This document shows, piece after piece, positions 27,396 to 35,330 of a DNA stretch of 64,000 nt (within the stretch, counting starts at the first letter, position 1; every line of letters begins with the position of its first letter). A program made the position numbers and the translations under genes. Below the pieces are notes generated by a model. That model did no database searches. It was not told the DNA's origin and saw only the letters and a program-made list of their open reading frames with translations. The DNA is from Clostridium brassicae. Lineage in GTDB: Bacteria; Bacillota; Clostridia; Clostridiales; Clostridiaceae. Location: assembly GCF_026738875.1 (NCBI RefSeq), contig NZ_JAPQFJ010000002.1, forward strand, positions 305,982 to 369,981, given 5' to 3'.

Positions 27396-28956
27396 TAAAA
27401 ATGTAATGATTATACCTGCAATAAAACGTGTAGGCAACAATCGAAAAGAAGATGAAACACCAAAACTTCGGGTCGCTGCTTATTGCAGAGTTTCTACAGA
27501 TAGTGATGAGCAGGCTAGTAGTTACGAAGTGCAGATTGAACACTATACAGAGTTTATCAAGAAGAATTCAGAGTGGGAATTTGCAGGGATCTTTGCTGAT
27601 GATGGTATCAGCGGCACAAATACAAAAAATCGCGACGAATTTAATCGGATGATTGATGAGTGCATGGCTGGGAAAATTGATATGGTTATTACCAAATCAA
27701 TAAGCCGATTTGCTAGAAATACCTTGGACTGTCTACAATACATCAGAAAACTTAAAGATAAAAATGTTGCGGTATATTTTGAGAAAGAAAATATCAATAC
27801 ACTGGATGCCAAAGGTGAAATTATGCTTACCATTATGGCATCCTTAGCGCAACAAGAGAGCCAGTCATTAAGCCAGAATGTAAAGCTTGGCTATCAATAC
27901 CGATACCAACAGGGAGAGGTAATGGTCAATTGTTCTAGGTTTTTAGGATATACCAAAGATGAAAATAAGCGATTAGTAATTGTGCCGGAGGAAGCTGAAA
28001 TAGTCAAAAGGATTTACCGAGAGTATCTTGAAGGCTCAAGTATGGATAAAATCAAAAAAGGACTTGAAGCTGATGGCATACTTACGGGAGCGGGGAAAAA
28101 AAGGTGGCATACCAGTACTATAAGGAAAATATTAAGCAATGAAAAATACATTGGTGATGCATTGCTCCAAAAAACTTATACGGTAGATTTTCTTACAAAA
28201 AAGAGGGTTGTGAATAACGGAATCGTACCTCAGTATTATGTAGAGAATAACCATGAAGCCATTATCCCGCGTGAAATCTTCATGCAGGTACAAGAAGAGT
28301 TAGTTCGTAGAAGTAGAGGACATATAAGTACTAGTGGAAAGAAAAGAAACTTTAGTTCAAATCATGTATTTTCACAAATTATCTTCTGTGGAGAGTGTGG
28401 CGAAATATACCGTAGAGTTCATTGGAATAACCGAGGTAAAAAATCGATTGTTTGGAGATGCGTCAGTAGACTTGAGAATACAGGGTTAACTTGTCATTCC
28501 CGAACCGTGCTGGAGGATATGATAGGCCTTGCTACGGTGGAGGCAATTAATAAACTAATAGGGCAAAAGGATGGCTTTTTAACTATCTTAAAGGAAAATA
28601 TAGAAATAGTGATAAGTGAAACGGACAATAATATTGTTGCCGAGATAGATAAAAAGCTAGAGGAATTACAAAAAGACCTTTTGAGACTGGCCAATTCCAA
28701 AGAAGATTATAACGATATAGCCGATGAGATTTATAGGCTCAGAGAGGAAAGGCATAAGGCTTTAGCAGAAGAAGCTGGCAAAAAAGGCTCCAAGCAAAGG
28801 CTAGAAGATATGGAAAAATTCCTAAATGAACAATCCACCCTCCTTGAGGAGTATGATGAGCAACTAGTAAGGAGACTTATAGAGAAAATAACGGTCTATG
28901 ATGATAAACTCACAGTGGAATTTAAGTCGGGTACTATGATTGATGTGGTTTTATAG
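27385..28956 (+). CDS. Large serine recombinase 3
   Basis: 523 residues with the same architecture as recombinase 1: [20 protein letters not shown] (nucleophile Ser), [39 protein letters not shown], then recombinase domain, zinc ribbon ([20 protein letters not shown]) and long C-terminal coiled-coil (~405-500). ATG 27385 follows GTGAGGTGCAGC within the overlap with the upstream gene. Followed by a terminator. Confidence 0.95.
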   Translation: MAINKNVMIIPAIKRVGNNRKEDETPKLRVAAYCRVSTDSDEQASSYEVQIEHYTEFIKKNSEWEFAGIFADDGISGTNTKNRDEFNRMIDECMAGKIDMVITKSISRFARNTLDCLQYIRKLKDKNVAVYFEKENINTLDAKGEIMLTIMASLAQQESQSLSQNVKLGYQYRYQQGEVMVNCSRFLGYTKDENKRLVIVPEEAEIVKRIYREYLEGSSMDKIKKGLEADGILTGAGKKRWHTSTIRKILSNEKYIGDALLQKTYTVDFLTKKRVVNNGIVPQYYVENNHEAIIPREIFMQVQEELVRRSRGHISTSGKKRNFSSNHVFSQIIFCGECGEIYRRVHWNNRGKKSIVWRCVSRLENTGLTCHSRTVLEDMIGLATVEAINKLIGQKDGFLTILKENIEIVISETDNNIVAEIDKKLEELQKDLLRLANSKEDYNDIADEIYRLREERHKALAEEAGKKGSKQRLEDMEKFLNEQSTLLEEYDEQLVRRLIEKITVYDDKLTVEFKSGTMIDVVL

Positions 28957-28970
28957 TTTTTATTACATTA

Positions 28971-29002
28971 CCCTACAGGCTAAATTGCTTGTAGGGTTTT
29001 TT
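28971..29002 (+). terminator. Rho-independent terminator after recombinases
   Basis: CCCTACAGGC pairs with GCTTGTAGGG (10 bp, one G-T), followed by T6. It separates recombinases from the cargo genes. Confidence 0.9.
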
Positions 29003-29009
29003 AATTGAA

Positions 29010-29049
29010 ACTAAATTAGTGTTTAGTATTGACTAAATACTAATTTAGT
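29010..29049 (+). promoter_or_regulatory. 40-bp dyad, candidate operator of cargo operon
   Basis: Arms of 18 bp (29,010-29,027 and 29,032-29,049) match with one mismatch around ATTG. TTGACT (29,029) inside the dyad could be a -35 element. A smaller palindrome TTTAGTACTAAA lies at 29,044-29,055. No T tail, so an operator is more likely than a terminator. It is 48 bp before the first cargo gene. Confidence 0.6.
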
Positions 29050-29096
29050 ACTAAACTCAAGATAAGATTTCATTTTATTAACAAGGGCGTGAAAAT

Positions 29097-29618
29097 ATGA
29101 GTAAAAATGTTAACTTTTTAATAGATGAGGATGTATATGAGAAATTTTGTCTTGCTATGAACATCTCTAAGGATTCTGAAAAAGAAGCTATTGAAATGTG
29201 TATGAGATGGTATATTGCTAAGACTTTTGAAAAGGCCTCTCACGAATACAACCCTAAAACAATATCCAAAAAAACTAAGGAAACAAATAAAGATTATTAT
29301 GGGAAGGCTATTCAGCGTATTCCTGTGTGGGCATTAAAGACAGAACAGTATAATCATAAAATTATAAAAGCTTACTTTACTGCAGTTGATATTGCTGGTA
29401 AAGCCACGATTTCAATGATGGAACGTCTATGCAGTGATAAGGAACACCCAGAGTTATATGTGCCTACCTTTAAAAATAATTATTCACAAATGAAAATAGA
29501 TGGAGCTAAAAGTCATGGTAAAGTATTTGAGGATGATGGAGAGAATGTTTGGATTTGGAGTGAAGTAGAAGATATTCTGATGAAGTATAAATCGAGTTTT
29601 TACAATGGGGAGGTTTAA
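29097..29618 (+). CDS. Cargo protein of unknown function, possible ribbon-helix-helix
   Basis: 173 residues, not recognised. The N-terminus (NVNFLIDEDVYEKFCLAMNI, then KEAIEMCMRWYIA) has the strand-helix-helix pattern of ribbon-helix-helix DNA-binding proteins. The C-terminal half (YNHKIIKAYFTAVDIAGKAT, then SHGKVFEDDGENVWIW) resembles small winged-helix-like modules seen in mobile-element proteins. It follows a large dyad, so autoregulation is plausible. Its stop overlaps the HNH gene start, implying a shared transcript. Confidence 0.55.
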   Translation: MSKNVNFLIDEDVYEKFCLAMNISKDSEKEAIEMCMRWYIAKTFEKASHEYNPKTISKKTKETNKDYYGKAIQRIPVWALKTEQYNHKIIKAYFTAVDIAGKATISMMERLCSDKEHPELYVPTFKNNYSQMKIDGAKSHGKVFEDDGENVWIWSEVEDILMKYKSSFYNGEV

Positions 29619-30376
29619 TGATGGTCATAAATATGAAATTTTTCAACGTGTACTATTTCTGTCATCTTGCTAATGAAAGCATGGGGAAATTTGATTATGC
29701 TAGAACTAATGCTGAATTTACAGAACGGCAGTTTGAAGTTGAGCCAGAAGATTTTCCAAAGGTGTCTGTACTAAGGGAATATTGCTTTTGGCTTATTGAT
29801 AGGGTGTTCTATGAGCAGGCCAATTATATTGCAAACTCAGGAGAAATTGCAGATTTTAATCCCATCAATTGGATAAATCAAGCAATTCTAAAATATAGAG
29901 GTATAGATATCTCCCTAAGAAATGGCTTTGAAGCCAATAATGATGATTATCTTGAGTCATATAATAACTATATTGAATACCTGAATGAATATGAAGACGG
30001 ACTATTCGAGGATGTTCTTAATGATATCGCAACGGAAGTGGAATATATTTTGTTTCAAAATCGAGATTTCCTATTAAGATTTAATGAACAACAGGCTGTT
30101 GCATTTGAAGATAATTTAAGAAAAAGAAAATATATTCCTGAATGGGTGAAACGTGCTGTTTTATTTAGAGATAAAGGTTGTTGTGTTTTTTGTAAAAGAG
30201 ATTTGACGGGATTATACTCGATACTAGAAGATAATGAAAAACACTTTGACCATATTGTGCCATTGAATGAAGGTGGATTAAACGATGTGTGTAACATCCA
30301 GTTATCTTGTCAAGATTGTAATTTAGCAAAATCAGATACCAGTAAAACAAGTACTTTGTATCAGAGTGCATACTGA
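29618..30376 (+). CDS. HNH endonuclease (cargo)
   Basis: 252 residues. The first ~180 are acidic and helical with no recognised domain. The C-terminus carries a complete HNH nuclease: CCVFCKRDL, then HFDHIVPLNEGGLNDVCNIQ, then SCQDCNLAKSD, with two CxxC pairs for zinc and the catalytic DH..N. The ATG overlaps the upstream stop with GGGGAGG as ribosome site. Context with DUF262 and HEPN-like proteins suggests anti-phage defence rather than packaging. Confidence 0.85.
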   Translation: MMVINMKFFNVYYFCHLANESMGKFDYARTNAEFTERQFEVEPEDFPKVSVLREYCFWLIDRVFYEQANYIANSGEIADFNPINWINQAILKYRGIDISLRNGFEANNDDYLESYNNYIEYLNEYEDGLFEDVLNDIATEVEYILFQNRDFLLRFNEQQAVAFEDNLRKRKYIPEWVKRAVLFRDKGCCVFCKRDLTGLYSILEDNEKHFDHIVPLNEGGLNDVCNIQLSCQDCNLAKSDTSKTSTLYQSAY

Positions 30377-30434
30377 GTAGAAAACATAAATTGCAATCAA
30401 TGTAATTTACCTAAGAATAGTTAGGAGGATAAGC

Positions 30435-32126
30435 ATGAGCAGATTAATTGATAACAGCATAAGTATTTATGAGGCTATGCAAAATATTAAAGAAGGTAAA
30501 TATGTTATGCCGGCATTTCAAAGACAGTATGTTTGGAGTATGGAGCAAGTTGAAAAATTGTGGGATTCTATTCTTCTAGATTACCCTATAGCAACCTTTT
30601 TGTTTTGGCATCTAGATGATGATAATGTAACTTGGGATACATACTTTTGTAATTTTTTATATGAAGTAACTTTTGATAATCGTAAGCAAGCAGATACTGT
30701 GAATTATGAATTAAGCAATATAAATGTTAATAAAACTGACACAGCTGTGCTTGATGGGCAACAGAGATTGACTTCATTATTTCTTTCTTTATTCGGTAAT
30801 GCTTTTATTCGGCAGAAATATGCAAGAAGAAAAAATAGTGGTGGTATTGTTACAAAGTTATTGATTGAGTTAAACAAAAACAAACTAACGGTTGATGAGG
30901 AAGAATATAATAGTAAAAAATATGATATAAAATTTAGTGAAAAAGTTGGCAAGTTAAGCCCAACACAATTTGAGATAAAAAATATACTAGACCCAAGATT
31001 TCAAGATGAAAGTACCAGAAATAAAGCTATTGAAGAGGTTATTTCTAAGGTTCCTTCAGATAGTAAAGATTATGCTAGAAACATTTTAAATAAACTCTAT
31101 AACAAGATTTTTGTAGAAAAGTTAATTCGCTATACAGAAATCCATGATATGAAACAAGATGATGCACTTGAAATGTTTGTAAGATTTAATAGTGGCGGTA
31201 AAGCTCTACGAAAATCTGAAATCACTATGTCTATACTTGAGGCATATTGGCCAAGTGCAAAAACTGAATTTGGAAAACTACTTGTTGACTCTTATGTAGG
31301 ATTCGGAACAGATTTTATAATTCGTTCTGCTCTTATGATTTATGGAGATGTTGTCAAATCAAATATAAGTAAAAGCATAGCGGAAGAATTAAAAAATAAT
31401 TGGAGCGAATTCAAAAAGACGTTAAAAAATCTAGAAGTCACATTAAAGGAAATGAAAATCGAGGTTAGTAGATTTGCAAGCAGCTGGAACGTGCTATTGC
31501 CGATTATCTACTTTATCTACTATAATCCTGAATATAAAAATAACCTTGATGGTATCCGTGCATATTTGATTAGAGCAGTTTTGTTTACTTATTTCCAATC
31601 AGGTACAACTGGAAAGTTGCAACAGATGAAAAGTAGAATTAATGAAAATGATTATGAAATAACGGTGGACATGCTTAACCAAATGAACGATCTTAGAGTA
31701 ACAGACGGTAAAATTGAAGATATTTTAAATGAGGAAAAAGGCAGTAGAGTTGCCAGTGAAGCCTTATATTTCCTTAGTTTGGATTGGAGAAATAACCACT
31801 TCAAATATGAACAGGATCACCTCCACCCATTTGAAAGATTTGATGGTAATAAACCAATTTCTGTGTCTATGGAAGATTGGAGAAGATGGAGAGGTAATCG
31901 AAACAGACTAGCTAATTTACATCTCCTAGAAGGTAGAAGTAATTCTAGTAAAAGTGATATGAGACTTGCAGATTATTATAATGATATGAATGATGTACAG
32001 AAAGCAGAGTTTATAAAACAATCACTTATCCCAGAGGGTGTTTCGCTTGAACTGGAGAATTTTGAGGAGTTTTACGAGGCGAGAAAAGCGATACTAACGG
32101 AAAAGATACGTGAGTTGTTAGGGTAA
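30435..32126 (+). CDS. DUF262/DUF1524 nuclease (GmrSD-like)
   Basis: 563 residues. DUF262 (ParB-like) at the N-terminus: MPAFQRQYVWSMEQVEKLWD and later VLDGQQRLTSLFLSLFG, the NTP-linked DGQQR motif. The C-terminal ~110 residues have a DUF1524 HNH-type nuclease: YEQDHLHPFERFDG and NRLANLHLLEGRSNSSKSD. This architecture matches GmrSD-type IV restriction enzymes and related defence nucleases that attack modified DNA. AGTTAGGAGGATAAGC precedes the ATG. Third gene of the cargo block. Confidence 0.88.
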   Translation: MSRLIDNSISIYEAMQNIKEGKYVMPAFQRQYVWSMEQVEKLWDSILLDYPIATFLFWHLDDDNVTWDTYFCNFLYEVTFDNRKQADTVNYELSNINVNKTDTAVLDGQQRLTSLFLSLFGNAFIRQKYARRKNSGGIVTKLLIELNKNKLTVDEEEYNSKKYDIKFSEKVGKLSPTQFEIKNILDPRFQDESTRNKAIEEVISKVPSDSKDYARNILNKLYNKIFVEKLIRYTEIHDMKQDDALEMFVRFNSGGKALRKSEITMSILEAYWPSAKTEFGKLLVDSYVGFGTDFIIRSALMIYGDVVKSNISKSIAEELKNNWSEFKKTLKNLEVTLKEMKIEVSRFASSWNVLLPIIYFIYYNPEYKNNLDGIRAYLIRAVLFTYFQSGTTGKLQQMKSRINENDYEITVDMLNQMNDLRVTDGKIEDILNEEKGSRVASEALYFLSLDWRNNHFKYEQDHLHPFERFDGNKPISVSMEDWRRWRGNRNRLANLHLLEGRSNSSKSDMRLADYYNDMNDVQKAEFIKQSLIPEGVSLELENFEEFYEARKAILTEKIRELLG

Positions 32127-32177
32127 ATTCTGTTTAAGTAAGTTTGAATTTTCTAACTAGTGTGGAGGTTAAATCAG

Positions 32178-33107
32178 ATGGAAACGGATACAAGAAATCT
32201 ATCTTCAATTGAAATCAGAAATCTAATGTTAGAAACTTTGGCATATGAAGAAGCAGATATTGATTCAGAAGGTAAAACATTCAAAATGTATGGTTATCAA
32301 GGTGCACAATCAGATTTATTTCGTCTTATGGAAGGTCTTGCAGTAAAAAGAGGACTGATTAAAGAAAAGGTTCCTCTACGTGGAGCTGCATGGGGTGCAA
32401 GTGGTTTCATGCTTCATCCACTTAGCACAACAAATTTTAGCCGTAGTGATATAAAGAATATATTTGAGCAATTTCATCTACTGCTTAACCAAGGAATTAT
32501 AGCGCCTGGTGCAGTAGGCAATTATGGCCACAATTTACCCTATTTTCATGTAACAGAATACGGGCTTAAATGTTTAGAAGAACAGGGAGTTTTACCATAT
32601 GATATAGATGGGTATTTTGACAAGATAAAAAGTATCCCAAGCATTTCTGAATGGGTAGAATTCTATATTAAAGAAGCTTTACAGTGTTACAACGCTAATT
32701 GCATGGAAGCGGCAGTAATTATGCTTGGTTTAGCCAGTGAAAAAATAATTGATGAGAAATTAGATGCATTACTTGGATTCTTATCTAGGAATTTCAATAC
32801 TGAGTTTTTACAGATGCAATCTGAGCTGGCTAATATAAGAATGGCTTCGGGAAAATTTAATTGCTACAAAAAGTATTTTGATAAGATAAAAAACAATGTA
32901 TCAGATCTAGAATTCAAGAAAATGTTGCCAACGGTTGATAAAGTAGCATTTCAGACTTATGCAAACTTCACCAGGATAACTAGGAATGAATTAGCACATC
33001 CATCTGATACAAAAATGGAGCGAATTGAAGTTCTAATGATCTTTATTTCTTTTATAAAGTTTTGCCAGATACAATATTGGTTTATAGATTACTACATCAA
33101 TAATTGA
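32178..33107 (+). CDS. HEPN-like protein with C-terminal RNxxxH motif
   Basis: 309 residues, ATG 32178 after GTGGAGGTTAAATCAG. The N-terminal half has winged-helix-like features (FRLMEGLAVKRGLIKEKVPL, then PYFHVTEYGLKCLEEQGVLP). The C-terminal ~150 residues are helical (EFYIKEALQCYNANCMEAAV, typical HEPN helix 1) and end with TRITRNELAHPSD, an R-N-x3-H motif at ~269-274 that is the catalytic signature of HEPN ribonucleases. Similar domains appear in DUF4145-like defence proteins. Function not established; an RNA-cutting effector paired with the DUF262 nuclease is an inference. Confidence 0.6.
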   Translation: METDTRNLSSIEIRNLMLETLAYEEADIDSEGKTFKMYGYQGAQSDLFRLMEGLAVKRGLIKEKVPLRGAAWGASGFMLHPLSTTNFSRSDIKNIFEQFHLLLNQGIIAPGAVGNYGHNLPYFHVTEYGLKCLEEQGVLPYDIDGYFDKIKSIPSISEWVEFYIKEALQCYNANCMEAAVIMLGLASEKIIDEKLDALLGFLSRNFNTEFLQMQSELANIRMASGKFNCYKKYFDKIKNNVSDLEFKKMLPTVDKVAFQTYANFTRITRNELAHPSDTKMERIEVLMIFISFIKFCQIQYWFIDYYINN

Positions 33108-33132
33108 GAAAAACAAGCCTTTAATAAGCGTT

Positions 33133-33282
33133 ATGGCACTAGGGATGGATATGTTCCCGCCTACCGATAGTGCAAAAAGTGCCTTTGACTTGTTTCCGAC
33201 TACCGACAATGTAAAAGACATCAATCCACCCCGCTCGTTGCATGTGGAGACGGTAGTGTTGATACAACGGGCAGATATTTAG
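33133..33282 (+). pseudogene. 3' remnant resembling a 23S rRNA uracil methyltransferase gene (integration target)
   Basis: A 49-codon open frame ending SLHVETVVLIQRADI. RumA/RlmD/TrmA proteins end in a 'DxFPxTxHVExVVLLxR' pattern, and this frame has DMFPPTD, DLFPTTD and HVETVVLIQR, so I read it as the target gene end joined to element DNA. The DMFPPTD and DLFPTTD codons form an imperfect 36-bp direct repeat (33,148 and 33,187), perhaps scars of successive insertions. The 5' part of the gene would lie left of the window. Confidence 0.55.
33239..33262 (+). other. Candidate right attachment site (attR)
   Basis: The segment around CATGTGGAGACGGTAGTG encodes HVETVV, the conserved end of RumA-like genes, a known target class for serine-recombinase elements. 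Phage-type genes lie left and chromosomal metabolism lies right. The crossover cannot be fixed without attL. Confidence 0.45.
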
Positions 33283-33391
33283 AAATCCTATGTCTTAGGC
33301 ACTTTGCGAGGTATACATGATTTTCTGTTCTGGGTATAAGTCATGGTGTTTGCCTCCTTGCAATTAGAATCAAAATACAGTTCTAATTACA

Positions 33392-33429
33392 AAGGCTGCT
33401 TTCGCTAATTAATTAGCGAAAGCAGCCTT
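33392..33429 (-). terminator. Perfect 38-bp palindrome, terminator for leftward operon
   Basis: AAGGCTGCTTTCGCTAATT is followed directly by its exact complement. It lies 58 bp beyond the etfA stop on the minus strand. A second inverted repeat (AATTAGAA/TTCTAATT, 33,362-33,388) follows it. The remaining 33,283-33,486 holds no gene. Confidence 0.7.
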
Positions 33430-33486
33430 ACAAAAATGAATTATATAAACTACTTTTTTGATTTTAACCTTTTGTTAAAAATAAAA

Positions 33487-34491
33487 TTATGCTCTTGCTT
33501 TGCGGATTTCTTCTGTAAGTACAGGAAGAACCTCAAATAAATCTCCAACAATACCATAATCGGCAACACCAAAGATAGGTGCATCAGGGTCTTTGTTGAT
33601 GGCAACAACGACATCTGAACTGCTCATTCCAGCAATATGTTGAATTGCGCCAGAGATACCACATGCAATATAAAGTTTTGGACCAACTGTTTTTCCAGTT
33701 TGTCCTACTTGATGAGGGTGAGAAATCCAACCTGCATCAACTGCTGCACGAGAAGCACCAACTGTTGCATTAAGAACTTCGGCAAGTGCTTTAATCGGAG
33801 CAAACCCTTCAGGTCCTTTTACACCACGACCACCAGATACAATAATTTGTGCACCTTCTAAATCGATTGTTTCTGCATCCATTTCTTTAATTAGTTCAAG
33901 AATCTGTGTGCGGATATCAGATTTAGGGATATGGATATTTTCTCGGATAACTTCGGCATTAGAGATTGCTTCGTCTGATATTTTAAATACACCAGGTCTA
34001 ACAGTTCCAAGCTGAGGACGGTGATTTGGGCACATGATAGTTGCCATTAAGTTACCGCCAAATGCCGGACGTGTCCATGCAACGTTTCCAGTTTCTTCAT
34101 CAACATCTAATGAAGTACAGTCTGCAGTTAGGCCAGTTTTTAAACGACATGCAATACGTGGACCGAGATCACGTCCGTTGTTTGTTGCACCAATAAGCAT
34201 ACTTGTTGGACCATATTTTTCTACTAATTGTTCTAAAACAGCTGTGTAGGCATCTGTAGAGTAATTTTGATATTCTTCGCCTTCGACAACAATGATTTTA
34301 TCGGCACCGTGTGCTGAAGCGGCTTCAATAGCTGAGTTGACATTGTTACCAATAATGATGGCAGTGAGGCTTCCACCCTGTTTTTCAGCCATGTCTTTTC
34401 CAGGATTTAAAAGTTCAAGACCAACTTTTTTTGCTGAACCATCCTCTTTTGTTTCTATAAATACCCAAAGATCTTTGCTTTTGACTTCCAT
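33487..34491 (-). CDS. etfA: Electron transfer flavoprotein alpha subunit
   Basis: 334 residues. N-terminal ETF domain (~1-190) and C-terminal FAD-binding domain with GGRGVKGPEGFAPIKALAEV, GASRAAVDAGW, QVGQTGKTVGPKLYIACGIS and GAIQHIAGM, the conserved FAD contacts. With the adjacent etfB it shuttles electrons to or from an acyl-CoA dehydrogenase. It lacks the N-terminal ferredoxin domain of CarE-type subunits. The start follows TTAAGGAGGAAAC; last gene of the leftward operon. Confidence 0.95.
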   Translation of the reverse strand: MEVKSKDLWVFIETKEDGSAKKVGLELLNPGKDMAEKQGGSLTAIIIGNNVNSAIEAASAHGADKIIVVEGEEYQNYSTDAYTAVLEQLVEKYGPTSMLIGATNNGRDLGPRIACRLKTGLTADCTSLDVDEETGNVAWTRPAFGGNLMATIMCPNHRPQLGTVRPGVFKISDEAISNAEVIRENIHIPKSDIRTQILELIKEMDAETIDLEGAQIIVSGGRGVKGPEGFAPIKALAEVLNATVGASRAAVDAGWISHPHQVGQTGKTVGPKLYIACGISGAIQHIAGMSSSDVVVAINKDPDAPIFGVADYGIVGDLFEVLPVLTEEIRKARA

Positions 34492-34504
34492 GAATGTTTC
34501 CTCC

Positions 34505-35308
34505 TTAAATGATACCAGCGTCGCTCATAAGAGAGAACAGCTTTTGTGCTGCATCTGCGCCGGATTCTTCTTCGATTTTTACACCGCCGCTTTTTCTTGG
34601 CGGTACGAAAGTTTTCTTGACTTTTGTAGGAGAACCTTTTAAACCAGCACGCTCCAAATTGATGCTAGAAAGATCTGCTGCTGTGATATTTGGAATCTCA
34701 GCTTTGTTTGCTGCCATTTTACGTTTAATAGTAGGATGTCTTGGATCCCAAGATGGTTTTGTATATGTTACGACGCAAGGTAGAGTAGAAGCAATAATTT
34801 GAATGCCTTCCTCTGCTTCCTTTTTAACTTTGATTTGGTTGCCACTAAGTTCTGCTTCTAGGGCATAAGTAATTTGAGAATAGCCAAGATGTTCCGCAAT
34901 TTCGGGACCTACTTGTGCAGTATCTCCATCGATTGCCTGTTTACCACAGAAAATAAGATCAAAGTCTCCTTCGATTTCTGCGACTTTTTTTATAGCTTCA
35001 GAAAGAATGTAGCTTGTGGCAAGTGTATCAGAACCACCAAATGCACGGTCAGTTATTAGATATGCGGAGTCAGCGGCGATGGCTAGACATTCTTTTAATG
35101 CATTTTTTGCTTGTTCTGGTCCCATAGAAATAACGGTGATTTTTGTGTCTGGATTTGCATCTTTAATGCGTGCAGCTGCCTCTAAGGCGTATCCGTCAAA
35201 TGGGTTAACGATGGATGGTACACCTTCACGAATCAGTGTATTTTTTACGGGATCAATTTTGATCTCGGTAGTATCGGGTACTTGTTTTACACATACAAGT
35301 ATATTCAT
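34505..35308 (-). CDS. etfB: Electron transfer flavoprotein beta subunit
   Basis: 267 residues. MNILVCVKQVPDTTEIKIDP at the start, NPFDGYALEAAARIKD, and CGKQAIDGDTAQVGPEIAEH are EtfB signatures (nucleotide and partner-binding loops). The C-terminal recognition-arm region is present. The second Met of MIMN was chosen because AGGAGGA is too close to the first. It lies 13 bp from etfA, a pair separate from fixA/fixB in the same operon. Confidence 0.95.
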   Translation of the reverse strand: MNILVCVKQVPDTTEIKIDPVKNTLIREGVPSIVNPFDGYALEAAARIKDANPDTKITVISMGPEQAKNALKECLAIAADSAYLITDRAFGGSDTLATSYILSEAIKKVAEIEGDFDLIFCGKQAIDGDTAQVGPEIAEHLGYSQITYALEAELSGNQIKVKKEAEEGIQIIASTLPCVVTYTKPSWDPRHPTIKRKMAANKAEIPNITAADLSSINLERAGLKGSPTKVKKTFVPPRKSGGVKIEEESGADAAQKLFSLMSDAGII

Positions 35309-35330
35309 AATCATTCCTCCTAGTGAAAAG

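Larger units (their letters stand above)
1..33240 (+). mobile_element. Siphovirus-like prophage, left end outside window
   Basis: A continuous rightward block runs from HNH/terminase through head, tail and lysis genes to three serine recombinases and then cargo genes. The order TerS-TerL-portal-protease-capsid-connectors-tail tube-chaperones-tape measure-Dit-holin-amidase is the standard siphovirus order. The right boundary is inferred from a short coding remnant at 33,133-33,282 that resembles the end of a 23S rRNA uracil methyltransferase. The left attachment site lies outside the window. All structural genes seen here have open frames, so the prophage may be functional, but lysogeny control and replication genes are not in view. 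Confidence 0.85.
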
